NCBI RefSeq assembly: GCF_002848345.1
Contig: NZ_CP025429.1
Span: 124,001-188,000 of the forward strand
Origin: Chromobacterium sp. ATCC 53434
GTDB lineage: Bacteria > Pseudomonadota > Gammaproteobacteria > Burkholderiales > Chromobacteriaceae
Direction: 5' to 3'
Length of the DNA: 64,000 nt
The position numbers were made by a program, and so were the translations under genes. Shown piece by piece: positions 54,046-62,561 of this stretch. The notes beneath the pieces were generated by a model. The model saw only the letters and a program-made list of their open reading frames with translations, searched no databases and was not told the origin of the DNA. Numbering within the stretch: the stretch's first letter is position 1; each line of letters starts with the position of its first letter.

Positions 54046-55130
54046 CCGGCCGGCCGTTCCAGCTGTTCGCGGAACAGCGCGGCGATCAGGTCGCCTTGCG
54101 CCACCAGGCCCAGCAACCGGCCGTCGTCGTCCAGCACCATGCTGTGCGCGACGCCGCGGTCGGCGAACGGATGGATCAGCCGCTCGATCGAATCGTCCGG
54201 ACGCGAGGTGTGCGGCTGCCGGTCCATCAGCTGGCCGACTCGGGTCGAGGCGTCGGCGACGGCCATCAGCTGGCGCAGGCCGATCTCGCCCAGCAGGCGG
54301 CCGTCGGTCGAGGCGACCGGCAAGGCGTCGAAGCGATGGCTGCGCAACAGCGCCAGCGCCTCGGCGCAGCTGGCGTCGGCGTGCACGCTCAGGACCTCGC
54401 GCACCATGAAGTCGGCGCAGCGTAGCGCGCCGAAGCGGCGTTGATGCAGCCTTTCCTCGGCCAGTTGCAGAATCTCCTCCAGATCGTCCTCGCTGACGTC
54501 GACCAGCTCGCCGCGTTCGGCCAGCGCCGCGTGCAGGTCGGCGCGACTGACGCCGACCCGCTCGCTGGGCGTCGGCGCCGGCGTGGCCGGCGCGCTGTGC
54601 GGATAGCGCCGGCCGGCCAGGCGGTTGATCAGCAGCGCCAGCGCCGCCAACAGCAGCGAGTTGATCAGCACCGGATGCCAGACGAAGCCGTAGCCCAGCC
54701 TGGCGACGGCCGGCCCGCCCAGCACCGCGGTCAGCGCCACCGCGCCGCTGGGCGGATGCAGGCAGCGCAGCGGGAACATCAGCGCGATCGCCGCCGCGAC
54801 CGCCACGCCGGCGGCGAGGCCGGGGTCGCCTATCAGCCGCGCGCAGCTGACGCCGACCAGCGCCGCGCACAGATTGCCGCCGACGATGGACCACGGCTGC
54901 GCCAGCGGACTGGCCGGCACCGCGAACAGCAGCACCGCCGACGCGCCCATCGGCGCGATGAACCACGGGTTGGCGGCGCCCAGCGCGTGGCGGCACAGCC
55001 ATTCGGTGGCGATCAGGCCCAGCGCCGCGCCCAGGCTGCCGGCCAGCCGGTCGCGGCCGCCGGCGACGATGGCCTGCGGCCAGAAGCGGCGCAGCCAGTC
55101 GCCCAGTTGTCGTCTCACGTCTTCCATCAT
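54042..55130 (-). CDS. HPP-family membrane protein with C-terminal CBS pair
   Basis: 362 residues. N-terminal HPP domain (~20-165) with four to five membrane helices and the eponymous motif LRCLHPPSGAVALTAVLGG, preceded by FIAPMGASAVLLFAVPASPLAQPWS. A linker with an acidic helix follows, then two CBS domains (~235-355: SVHADASCAEALALLRSHRFDALPVAS; SRPDDSIERLIHPFADRG). Plant and cyanobacterial HPP proteins transport nitrite; the substrate here is unknown. Divergent from marR-clcA. Confidence 0.88.
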   Translation of the reverse strand: MMEDVRRQLGDWLRRFWPQAIVAGGRDRLAGSLGAALGLIATEWLCRHALGAANPWFIAPMGASAVLLFAVPASPLAQPWSIVGGNLCAALVGVSCARLIGDPGLAAGVAVAAAIALMFPLRCLHPPSGAVALTAVLGGPAVARLGYGFVWHPVLINSLLLAALALLINRLAGRRYPHSAPATPAPTPSERVGVSRADLHAALAERGELVDVSEDDLEEILQLAEERLHQRRFGALRCADFMVREVLSVHADASCAEALALLRSHRFDALPVASTDGRLLGEIGLRQLMAVADASTRVGQLMDRQPHTSRPDDSIERLIHPFADRGVAHSMVLDDDGRLLGLVAQGDLIAALFREQLERPAG

Positions 55131-55172
55131 GTTTTTCCTTGCCCCGCCGGATCGCTGGCGTGGTCGGCATTT

Positions 55173-55236
55173 ATATCAAATCGTGATGTATTTGCCTATC
55201 GGTCCCGCACTCGGTATAAATATCAAGACATGATAT
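55173..55236. promoter_or_regulatory. Two matching dyads between HPP-CBS and marR genes
   Basis: Site 1: ATATCA-AATCG-TGATGT (55173-55189). Site 2: ATATCA-AGACA-TGATAT (55220-55236), perfect. Both have the 6-5-6 layout of MarR operators and sit in the 125-bp divergent promoter region, so the MarR protein at 55256 likely controls both directions. Confidence 0.65.
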
Positions 55237-55255
55237 ATTTTCGAGTGAAAGACCG

Positions 55256-55702
55256 ATGGAGAACCACGCTGAGACGGCCGCAGGCATGGCCAAGCAGCAA
55301 TACGAGGCGCTGTCCGAATTCCGTTACCAGCTGCGGCGCTTCCTGCACTTCAGCGAACGCGCGGCCAAGGGCGAGGGGCTGACGCCGCTGCAGTATCTGC
55401 TGTTGCTGCATGTGCGCGGCTTTCCCGGCCGGGACTGGGCGACGGTCGGCGAGCTGGCCGAGCGGCTGCAGATCCAGCATCACGGCGCGGTGGCCTTGCT
55501 GACCCGCTGCGAGGAGCTGGGGCTGGTGATACGCCGCAAGCACGAAGCGGACCGCCGCCAGGTGGAGGTGCACCTGAGCGACGCCGGCGAGCGCTTCCTC
55601 GCGCGGCTGGCCGCGCGGCACGAGACCGAGCTGCGTTCGCTGCAGAACGTGTTCCGGGTGTCGCGGATCACCGCCTTCAACGATGGGGACGCCGCGCGAT
55701 GA
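55256..55702 (+). CDS. MarR-family regulator
   Basis: 148 residues. Winged HTH at ~55-110 (GLTPLQYLLLLHVRGF; TVGELAERLQIQHHGAVALLTRCEELGLV; RKHEADRRQVEVHLSDAGE). It overlaps clcA (ATGA) and faces the HPP-CBS gene; two dyads lie upstream. Likely senses a stress or ion-linked signal; ligand unknown. Confidence 0.88.
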   Translation: MENHAETAAGMAKQQYEALSEFRYQLRRFLHFSERAAKGEGLTPLQYLLLLHVRGFPGRDWATVGELAERLQIQHHGAVALLTRCEELGLVIRRKHEADRRQVEVHLSDAGERFLARLAARHETELRSLQNVFRVSRITAFNDGDAAR

Positions 55703-57423
55703 GCGGGGCCAAGCGGGATTATCTGGTGGACGGCCGGCTGCTGCCGCTGTCCGGCGTCGCGCTGATCATCGGCGCGGTCAGCACCATGGCGGCCGTGGTC
55801 CTGCTGGACCTGATCCGCCTGTTCACCAATCTGTTCTACTACCAGACGCTGTCGCTGGCCGAGCGTTCGCCGGCCCACCACGCGCTGGGCGCTTGGGCGA
55901 TCGCCGCGCCGGCGATAGGCGGCCTGCTGGTCGGCCTGATCGCGCGCTACGGTAGCGACAAGATCCGCGGCCACGGCATCCCGGAGGCGATGGAGGCCAT
56001 CCTGTTCGGCCAGAGCCGGATGTCGCCGAAGGTGGCGCTGCTCAAACCGTTGTCGTCCGGCATCGTCATCGGCAGCGGCGGGCCGTTCGGCGCCGAGGGG
56101 CCCATCATCATGACCGGCGGCTCGCTCGGTTCGCTGCTGGCGCAATACCTGCATTTGACGGCGGCGGAGCGCAAGACCCTGCTGGTGGCCGGCGCCTGCG
56201 CCGGCATGACGGCGATTTTCGGCACGCCGGTGGCGGCGCTGCTGCTGGCGGTGGAACTGCTGCTGTTCGAATTGCGGCCGCGCAGCCTGTTGCCGGTGGC
56301 GCTGGCCTGCGCCGCGGCCGGCTTTTTGCGGCCGCTGTTCTTTCCGGCCGGCCCATTGTTCCCGCTGAGCACGCCGGCGGTCTCCATCGCCGCGCTGGGC
56401 TCCTGCGTCGTCGCCGGCCTGCTGAGCGGCGCCCTGGCGGCGTTGCTGACGCTGGCGCTGTACCGGACCGAGGACGGTTTCGCCAAACTGCCGCTGCACT
56501 GGATGTGGTGGCCGGCCATCGGCGGCCTGGCGGTCGGCATCGGCGGCTGGCTGGAGCCGCGCGCGCTCGGCGTCGGCTACGACGTGATCGGCGATCTGCT
56601 GCACAACCGGCTGGCGCTGGCCGTGGTGCTGGCGCTGCTGGCGGTCAAGGCCGTCATCTGGGTGGCGGCGCTGGGTTCCGGCACCTCCGGCGGCGTGCTG
56701 GCGCCGCTGCTGATGCTCGGCGCCGGTCTCGGCGTCGCGCTGGCGCCCATCCTGCCCGGCGGCCCGACGGAGCTGTGGGCGCTGGTCTGCATGGCCGGGG
56801 TGCTGGGCAGCGTGCTGGGCGCGCCTATCACCGCCATCGTGTTCGCCTTCGGACTGACCGGCGACGGCGCGGCCTTGCTGCCGCTGATGCTGACCACCGC
56901 GGTCGCCTGCGGCGTGACGGCGCTGACGATGCGGCGTTCGATCATGACCGAGAAAATCGCCCGCCGCGGCCTGCACGTGCACCGGGAATACGGCGTCGAC
57001 CCGCTGGAGCGGCTGCATGTGGCCGAGGTGATGACGCGCGAGGTGGTGACGATAGATGGCGCGCTGCCGCTGGCCGAGGCCAGGCGGCGTTATTTCGGCG
57101 CGGCGCCCGGCCATCACGGTTATCCGGTGCTGAGCGACGGCCGCGTGGCCGGCATGCTGTTGCGGCGCCATCTGCATGGCGAGTCGGACGACGCGCGGCC
57201 GTGCGTCGAGCTGGCCGAGCCGCTGCCGCCGGAGCAGGCGCTGCGCGAGGGAATGAGCGCCCGCCATGCCGCCGGCCTGATGGCGCAGCTGGGCGTCAGC
57301 CGGCTGCCGGTGCTCGGCGGGGCGGACGGCGCGGAACTGGTGGGCATTGTTTCGCTGCGCGACCTGCTGAGCGGCAGCGAGTCCGGCTGGCGGGAGGAAA
57401 CGGTGCGGGAGCGGCTGCGGTGA
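55699..57423 (+). CDS. ClC-family chloride channel/antiporter with CBS domains
   Basis: 574 residues. ClC core at ~1-420: selectivity filter GSGGPFG, gating glutamate in GAEGP (the usual GREGP has Arg, here Ala), GSGTSGGVLAP. The acidic residue of LLLFELRPRS matches the intracellular proton glutamate, suggesting Cl-/H+ exchange. Two CBS domains at ~435-560 (TIDGALPLAEARRRYFG; VSRLPVLGGADGAELVGIV). Co-transcribed with marR and followed by a GTG-started orphan. Confidence 0.92.
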   Translation: MSGAKRDYLVDGRLLPLSGVALIIGAVSTMAAVVLLDLIRLFTNLFYYQTLSLAERSPAHHALGAWAIAAPAIGGLLVGLIARYGSDKIRGHGIPEAMEAILFGQSRMSPKVALLKPLSSGIVIGSGGPFGAEGPIIMTGGSLGSLLAQYLHLTAAERKTLLVAGACAGMTAIFGTPVAALLLAVELLLFELRPRSLLPVALACAAAGFLRPLFFPAGPLFPLSTPAVSIAALGSCVVAGLLSGALAALLTLALYRTEDGFAKLPLHWMWWPAIGGLAVGIGGWLEPRALGVGYDVIGDLLHNRLALAVVLALLAVKAVIWVAALGSGTSGGVLAPLLMLGAGLGVALAPILPGGPTELWALVCMAGVLGSVLGAPITAIVFAFGLTGDGAALLPLMLTTAVACGVTALTMRRSIMTEKIARRGLHVHREYGVDPLERLHVAEVMTREVVTIDGALPLAEARRRYFGAAPGHHGYPVLSDGRVAGMLLRRHLHGESDDARPCVELAEPLPPEQALREGMSARHAAGLMAQLGVSRLPVLGGADGAELVGIVSLRDLLSGSESGWREETVRERLR

Positions 57424-57701
57424 CGGACGGCGACGGCTGGTTCGCGCTGGCGCTGGGCGACGGCGTCTGCGCCCAGCCGCTGCTGGACGAGCTGGCCGCC
57501 GCCGCAGCGTCCGCCGGCGTCGCGGCTTGGGCGCTGTTCGTGCTGCGCGACTCCGATCGCCGGCTGCACTGCGAGGTGACCGTCTACTTTCCGCCGGCGC
57601 TGGCCAAGCTGGCCCGCGCCCGCGGCGCGCGGCCCTGGCAGCTGCCGCTGCCCGACAATCTGGAGCGGCTGGCCGGCGATCCGGATCGCCCGGTGTGCTA
57701 A
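57420..57701 (+). CDS. Orphan small protein coupled to the ClC gene (GTG start)
   Basis: 93 residues starting at GTG, overlapping the ClC stop as GTGA, with GGGAG upstream. Sequence begins VTDGDGWFALALGDG and continues LLDELAAAAASAGVAAWALFVLRDSDRRLHCEVTVYFPP (read in two halves). An alpha helix plus beta-strand pattern with no known motif. Translational coupling and the end just before ybaK argue that it is a real gene. Function unknown. Confidence 0.65.
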   Translation: MTDGDGWFALALGDGVCAQPLLDELAAAAASAGVAAWALFVLRDSDRRLHCEVTVYFPPALAKLARARGARPWQLPLPDNLERLAGDPDRPVC

Positions 57702-57728
57702 AGTGGGCCTTTTGCCCGATCCGCCATC

Positions 57729-58211
57729 ATGTCCAAGGAAAAAGCCCCGGTCACCCAGGCCATCCGCGTGCTGCGCCAGCACCAAGTGGAATACAGCGAG
57801 CATCTGTACAAATACGAGGAAAAGGGCGGCACCACGGTGTCGGCGCGCGAGCTTGGCGTCGACGAGCACTGCGTGGTGAAGACGCTGATCATGGAAGACG
57901 AGAACCGGCGGCCGCTGATCGTGCTGATGCACGGCGATCGCGAGGTCGGCACCGGCATGCTGGCCAGGCAGGCCGGCGTCAAGAAGATCCAGCCCTGCGA
58001 TCCGAAAACCGCCGACAAGCACAGCGGCTACCAGGTCGGGGGCACCAGCCCCTTCGGCACCCGCCACCCGATGCCGGTGTATATGGAGGCCAGCATCGCC
58101 GAACTCGACACCATCTATGTCAACGGCGGCAAGCGCGGCTTCCTGATCGGCATCAGTCCGCGGGAGGTGATCCGCGTGTTGCGGCCGACGCTGGTCCGCG
58201 CGGCGGCGTAG
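57729..58211 (+). CDS. ybaK: YbaK/EbsC-family Cys-tRNA(Pro) deacylase
   Basis: 160 residues. Hydrolyses misacylated Cys-tRNA(Pro). Family motifs: TQAIRVLRQHQVEYSEHLYKYEEKGGTT, VVKTLIMEDE, catalytic-lysine region KTLI, PCDPKTADKHSGYQVGGTSPFGT and GGKRGFLIGISP. The 3' end overlaps the convergent solute-binding gene by 59 bases. Confidence 0.95.
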   Translation: MSKEKAPVTQAIRVLRQHQVEYSEHLYKYEEKGGTTVSARELGVDEHCVVKTLIMEDENRRPLIVLMHGDREVGTGMLARQAGVKKIQPCDPKTADKHSGYQVGGTSPFGTRHPMPVYMEASIAELDTIYVNGGKRGFLIGISPREVIRVLRPTLVRAAA

Positions 58212-58959
58212 CCTCGGGGAAGTTGCGCTGGTAGATCGCCTTCAGGCTACCGTCCTTGTCCATCTGGGCCAGCGCCCGGCCGACATCCTCGCGTATCCGC
58301 GCGACCTGCGGATAGCTGCGCGAAAACATCAGTCCCAGCGGCGTGTCCTTGTCCATCGGCGTAGGAATGTAGCCGAACTCCCGCTCTCGCCCCGGCATCG
58401 AGCTGCGTATCAGGAACAGTCCGCGCTCCAGCACCATCGGCACCAGGTCCAGATGTCCCAGCTGCAGCTGCCGCAGTGCGTTGACTTCGTCTGTGGTCAG
58501 CAGCGTGTTCAGTTTGTGCTGCTGGAACAGCGGGATATACCAGTAGCCGAGCTGGGTGGCGATGCGGTAGCCGCGCAGCTCGTCCAGCGACTTGAACTGC
58601 GGCGGCGGATGCGGCATCCGCGGCTTGTAATAGAACAGATAGCTGTTGGCATGCATCAGCGGCGCGGAAAAATCGAAGTCCTTTTCCCGCTCCGGCGTCG
58701 GGCGGTAGGGGAAGGCGGCGGCGGCCTTGCCGGTCTTGGTCTGCCATTCGGTCTGCGGCCAGCTCTGGAAGGTCAGCTGCACCCGGTAGCCGGCGCGGCG
58801 GAAGGCCTCGCGGACGATTTCGGTGAACACGCCCTGGGCGGGCAGTTGCTGGGACACATAGGGCGGCCATTCTCCGGTGGCCAGTTCCACCGTCGGCTCG
58901 GCCGCCGGCGCGCGCGGCGCCAGCAACAGAGCGAGGGCGGATAACAGCAGACGCCACAT
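58153..58959 (-). CDS. Periplasmic solute-binding protein, amino-acid-type, orphan
   Basis: 268 residues. Signal peptide MWRLLLSALALLLAPRAPA. Domain sequence: ELATGEWPPYVSQQLPAQGVFTEIVREAFRRAGY, FDFSAPLMHANSYLFYYKP, LDELRGYRIATQLGY, and GRALAQMDKDGSLKAIYQRNFPE. Family 3 solute-binding fold without neighbouring permease genes. The C-terminal tail (ATPPRGPASAATRGSPPAD) overlaps ybaK and is low complexity. Confidence 0.85.
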   Translation of the reverse strand: MWRLLLSALALLLAPRAPAAEPTVELATGEWPPYVSQQLPAQGVFTEIVREAFRRAGYRVQLTFQSWPQTEWQTKTGKAAAAFPYRPTPEREKDFDFSAPLMHANSYLFYYKPRMPHPPPQFKSLDELRGYRIATQLGYWYIPLFQQHKLNTLLTTDEVNALRQLQLGHLDLVPMVLERGLFLIRSSMPGREREFGYIPTPMDKDTPLGLMFSRSYPQVARIREDVGRALAQMDKDGSLKAIYQRNFPEATPPRGPASAATRGSPPAD

Positions 58960-59021
58960 GGCGATTCCTTGCGAGCCGGGGATACTGTGTTATCGCACAG
59001 CCGCCGGCCTCAACCAAGGAC

Positions 59022-60473
59022 TCACCACCACCAGAACATGAAGCCCCAGGCGCAGTCGACCAGCGCCAGCGCGGCGCAGAACGGCAGCAGCGCCGCCCAG
59101 CGGCGGACGCCGTTGTCCCAGCGCGCCAGGATGCCGCGCGCCAGATGCAGCGCCCACAGATTGGCGCCGATGAGCAGCGCCAGACGCGCGTCGTTGACCC
59201 AGCGCATGTCGAAGCCCTCGGCCTTCAACAGCGTCACCGTCAGTGCCGACAGGCCGAGAAAGACGCCGCAGCCGGCCAGCGGAATCAGCGCCTGGGCCAG
59301 ATGGTGCAGCCGTTGCGTTTGCCAGCGGCCGCAGACGCGCACCGCCAGCGCCAGCGAGGCGAGGATGCCGCTGCCCAGGACCAGCGCGGTGGCGGCGACG
59401 TAGGCGATCAGCGCCATGCCGTCCAGCCAGGAGAACACGTCGTTGTGCTGCGGATAATGGGTCAGCAGCCACCACGGGGCGCCGGTGTCCAGCGGCCACA
59501 TGATGTCGCGGTCCACCAGCCATTCGGCGGCGGCCTGCTTCAGCGCGACGAACCAGGGGCTCATGGTCCAGTGGAAGGCGCCCATCGCCACGCCCAGGAG
59601 GCCGTAGACGATCAGCGCGGTCTGCCAGCCGTCGGCCTCGCGCGCGGCGACGCGGACCACCTCGTCGCTGGACGGGCGCAAGCTCAGGTTTATCGCGCCG
59701 CGGTGGTCGCTGCAGCGGCCGCACATATGGCAGCCGCTGCCGCCCTGCATATGCCTGAGCGGCTGCAACGGCGCGCAATCGACCGCCGGCGTCCGCTGAT
59801 GGTCGGCCTTCCAGGCGGCCTCGTCGACGCGGTAGTACAGCGGCGCCAGCTTGGACAAGAGGCCGAACACGCCGTTGACCGGGCACAGATGGCGGCACCA
59901 GGCGCGCTTGCCGCGGGTGTAGACGAAGCCGACGACGACGGCGGCGACGGTGGAGCCGCCCAACACCAGGAGCGCGGCCTTCGGATACTGGTAGACGCTG
60001 ACCAGCTGGCCGTAGACCGTGGTCAGCACGAAGGCGACGAAGGGCCAGCCGCCCCAGCGCATCCAGCGCGGAATCGGCCGTCCCATGCCCTTGCGCGCCG
60101 CCCATTCCGACAGCGCGCCCTCGGGACACAGCACACCGCACCACAGCCGGCCGAACAGCACCATCGACAGCAGCACGAAGGGCCACCAGATGCCCCAGAA
60201 CACGAACTGGGCGAAGATGGTCAGATTGTCCCACATCCGCGCCGTGTCTTCGGGCAGCGCCAGGCAGGCCGGCACGATCAGCAGGAAGGCGTAGACCAGC
60301 ACCACCGCCCATTGCAGCCGGCGCAGCAAGGTCGCGTGATCGCGCAGCCAGTCGCCCGCGAGCGCCAGCAGGCCGCGCGGCCGCCGCTCCGGGCTACAGG
60401 AGCCGCCGCCCGACGGGGCGGCGACGATGGGGATCACCCGCTGCGGCGAGCGGGCGGGGCGGCCGGCTTTCAT
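59022..60473 (-). CDS. ftrD: FtrD-like polyferredoxin membrane protein
   Basis: 483 residues from the ATG at 60473, overlapping ftrC by four bases. Several membrane helices plus Cys motifs: WCGVLCPEGALSEW, WCRHLCPVNGVFGLL and CHMCGRCSDHRGAINLSLR (three of the four usual Cys). It probably supplies or accepts electrons for ferrous iron oxidation/transport, as in Bordetella FtrABCD. The N-terminal ~40 residues are low complexity. Confidence 0.88.
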   Translation of the reverse strand: MKAGRPARSPQRVIPIVAAPSGGGSCSPERRPRGLLALAGDWLRDHATLLRRLQWAVVLVYAFLLIVPACLALPEDTARMWDNLTIFAQFVFWGIWWPFVLLSMVLFGRLWCGVLCPEGALSEWAARKGMGRPIPRWMRWGGWPFVAFVLTTVYGQLVSVYQYPKAALLVLGGSTVAAVVVGFVYTRGKRAWCRHLCPVNGVFGLLSKLAPLYYRVDEAAWKADHQRTPAVDCAPLQPLRHMQGGSGCHMCGRCSDHRGAINLSLRPSSDEVVRVAAREADGWQTALIVYGLLGVAMGAFHWTMSPWFVALKQAAAEWLVDRDIMWPLDTGAPWWLLTHYPQHNDVFSWLDGMALIAYVAATALVLGSGILASLALAVRVCGRWQTQRLHHLAQALIPLAGCGVFLGLSALTVTLLKAEGFDMRWVNDARLALLIGANLWALHLARGILARWDNGVRRWAALLPFCAALALVDCAWGFMFWWW

Positions 60474-61294
60474 GCCGAGGCCGCCTGGCGGCGGTTGCGC
60501 CACTGGAACAGCGCCCAGATCGCCGCCCAGAACAGCGCGTAGGCGATCAGGCTGGTCAGCGCCGGATGCGAGCGATAGCCGGTCAGCGCGGCCACCAGGC
60601 CGCCGACCGGGCTCATGTCGTCAAGCAGCGCGGAGCTGTCCCACAGCGGGTCGACCAGCGGCGGCAGCAGGTCCATCGACATCAGCCGCTCGACGCCGTT
60701 GAGGAACAGCGAGGCGCCGAGCAGCAGCAGCATGATCTCGGTGACGCGGAAGAACAGCCGCCACGACAACACCTTGCCGCCCAGTTGCAGCAGATAGAAG
60801 GTCAGGAAGGCCAGCGCCAGGCCGGCGAGACCGGCCACGCCCATCCGCGCCAGCTCCATGCCGTGGGCCTCGGCCAGCATGCCGTACAGGAAGACCACGC
60901 ACTCGCTGCCCTCGCGGGCGACGGCCAGCGCGGCCAGCACCGTCACGCCCCACCAGTTGTTGCCGGCGGCGCGTTCGGACAGGCCGCTCTCCAGTTCCTT
61001 CTTCAGCGTGCGGCCGTGCTCGCGCATCCACAGCACCATCTGCACGATCAGCGCCGCGGCGATGAAGACCATGCCGGTCTGGAAGTAGTCCTGCGCGCCG
61101 GCCATCAGCGTGCCGGCGGCGAACAGCGCGACGGCCAGCGCCACCGCCATCGCCAGGCCCAGCGCCACGCCGCCCCACAGATACGGTTTGCCGGCGCGGC
61201 CGGCCGGATTGTGGTTCATCCAGGCGTTGAGGATGCCGACCACCAGCAGCGCTTCCACGCTCTCGCGCCAGACGATGAAGAGAACCTGTCCCAT
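60470..61294 (-). CDS. ftrC: FTR1-family iron permease
   Basis: 274 residues, seven membrane helices. Two REXXE iron-binding motifs: R10-E-S-V-E14 (WRESVEALL) and R127-E-G-S-E131 (AREGSECVV). Moves oxidised iron through the inner membrane. Third gene of ftrABCD; 19 bases downstream of ftrB. Confidence 0.95.
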   Translation of the reverse strand: MGQVLFIVWRESVEALLVVGILNAWMNHNPAGRAGKPYLWGGVALGLAMAVALAVALFAAGTLMAGAQDYFQTGMVFIAAALIVQMVLWMREHGRTLKKELESGLSERAAGNNWWGVTVLAALAVAREGSECVVFLYGMLAEAHGMELARMGVAGLAGLALAFLTFYLLQLGGKVLSWRLFFRVTEIMLLLLGASLFLNGVERLMSMDLLPPLVDPLWDSSALLDDMSPVGGLVAALTGYRSHPALTSLIAYALFWAAIWALFQWRNRRQAASA

Positions 61295-61313
61295 TGCTTG
61301 TTCCTTGTCAGTA

Positions 61314-61649
61314 TTACTTGGCGACGATCACGCCCTGGCCGGTCTTCGGATGGAAGTCGTCGAAGAACTTGTATTCGCCGGGGGAGAGCGGCTGGAACAC
61401 CAGGAACGATTCCGCGCCGGGACCCAAGACCTTTTCCTTGCGCAGCGTGATGCTTTCGAACTCGGCCGGCGTCTTGCCGACATTCATCACTTCGATCTTG
61501 AATTTCTTGCCGGCGGGAACCATCAGCCGGGCGGGGTTCAGCTGGCCGTCCTTCATTTGCAGCTTGAACACGGGCATGTCGTCGGCCAGGGCCGAGGCGG
61601 AAAGCAGGCCGGCCATCAGGGCGGCGGCCATCAGGCGCAGAGAGGTCAT
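61314..61649 (-). CDS. ftrB: FtrB-like periplasmic cupredoxin
   Basis: 111 residues. Signal peptide MTSLRLMAAALMAGLLSASALA, then a cupredoxin_1-type domain: FKLQMKDGQLNPARLMVPAGKKFKIEVMNVG, AEFESITLRKEKVLGPG, PLSPGEYKFFDDFHPKTGQG. Proposed to take part in Fe2+ oxidation before permeation by FtrC. Confidence 0.93.
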   Translation of the reverse strand: MTSLRLMAAALMAGLLSASALADDMPVFKLQMKDGQLNPARLMVPAGKKFKIEVMNVGKTPAEFESITLRKEKVLGPGAESFLVFQPLSPGEYKFFDDFHPKTGQGVIVAK

Positions 61650-61753
61650 CGAAGTCGTCGTTCCGGAATGAGAAACAGCGCGGGTCTCGTGCCCGCGCCG
61701 TTTTATTGTATCGAAATCAAGAATGCTTTGCGTTCACATTCTCGATACGCGAA

Positions 61754-62296
61754 TCAATAGCCGCCCTTCTTGCCGATGCCGGCGTAGGTGAACTCGTAGT
61801 TCACTTCAAAAGGCTTGAACCACGGGCCGACGCCGGTTTCCTTGTCGACGTGGCGGCCGAAGTGGGCGTGTTCGTTGGCCGACGGCGGCATGATGGTGTA
61901 TTTCAGCTTGTACTTGCCCGGGCCTTGCAGCTTGACGTTGTCGCCGTAGTGCGGGCCGTCGTTGGCCACCATCGGCATCAGATCGCCCTTCTGGGTCTTG
62001 CCGCCGACCTTGGTCAGTTCGTACTTGATCACCAGGTACGGCATCCAGGCGCCTTCTTCGAAGCCGTTCGGATTGTTCTTGGTGGCGTGGATGTCGGCTT
62101 CCAGGTGCACGTCGGACGCTTCCGGCTTCAGCATCATGCCGTCCGGCTCCATCTTGGTCGGCTGCAGGTAGACGGCGCCGATTTCCATGCCGTTCTTCAG
62201 AGCGGGCTTGCCGATCGGGTATTCCTTGGCCATGGCGGCGAAGGAGGCGGACAGGGCGACGCTGGCGATGGCCAGCTGGCAGACAAAGCGACGCAT
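61754..62296 (-). CDS. ftrA: FtrA/P19-type periplasmic iron-binding protein
   Basis: 180 residues. Signal peptide MRRFVCQLAIASVALSASFAAMA. P19/Tpd family motifs: GMEIGAVYLQP, SDVHLEADIHATKNNPNGF (metal-binding His and Glu), PYLVIKYEL, GPHYGDNVKL, HAHFGRHVDKETGVGPWFKP. Binds Fe2+ (and Cu) for the system. First gene of the operon, with a Fur box 50 bases upstream. Confidence 0.95.
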   Translation of the reverse strand: MRRFVCQLAIASVALSASFAAMAKEYPIGKPALKNGMEIGAVYLQPTKMEPDGMMLKPEASDVHLEADIHATKNNPNGFEEGAWMPYLVIKYELTKVGGKTQKGDLMPMVANDGPHYGDNVKLQGPGKYKLKYTIMPPSANEHAHFGRHVDKETGVGPWFKPFEVNYEFTYAGIGKKGGY

Positions 62297-62345
62297 TATG
62301 TTTTCCTTATTGAATGGCCCGCGCGTACAGGGCGCTGAAATGCAT

Positions 62346-62364
62346 GATAATGCTAGTAATTATC
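62346..62364. promoter_or_regulatory. Fur box upstream of ftrABCD
   Basis: 19 bases, GATAATG-CTAGTA-ATTATC in three parts, matching the classical Fur consensus at 16 of 19 positions. Position fits iron-repressed transcription of ftrA. Confidence 0.85.
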
Positions 62365-62520
62365 GTTTGCAAATCTGCGGACGCGGCGGCGGCCGGGAAT
62401 GGCGATGAATTGATTATTTATTTGTCATTTAATGTCGAGCAATGGCGAGCCATTGGAGTATAACGCGAATTCGACAAGGCCATGCGGCAGGTAGGGAATA
62501 GGCTGGGGGAGACGAAATGG

Positions 62521-62552
62521 CGGACAACGCGCCCGGGCGGGCGCGTTGTCCG
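62521..62552 (-). terminator. Long hairpin after the Fsr-like gene
   Basis: Perfect 15-bp arms CGGACAACGCGCCCG (62521-62535) / CGGGCGCGTTGTCCG (62538-62552) with a two-base loop, nine bases past the stop; only a weak T-run follows (CATTTCGTC). Confidence 0.6.
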
Positions 62553-62561
62553 GGCGCGGAC

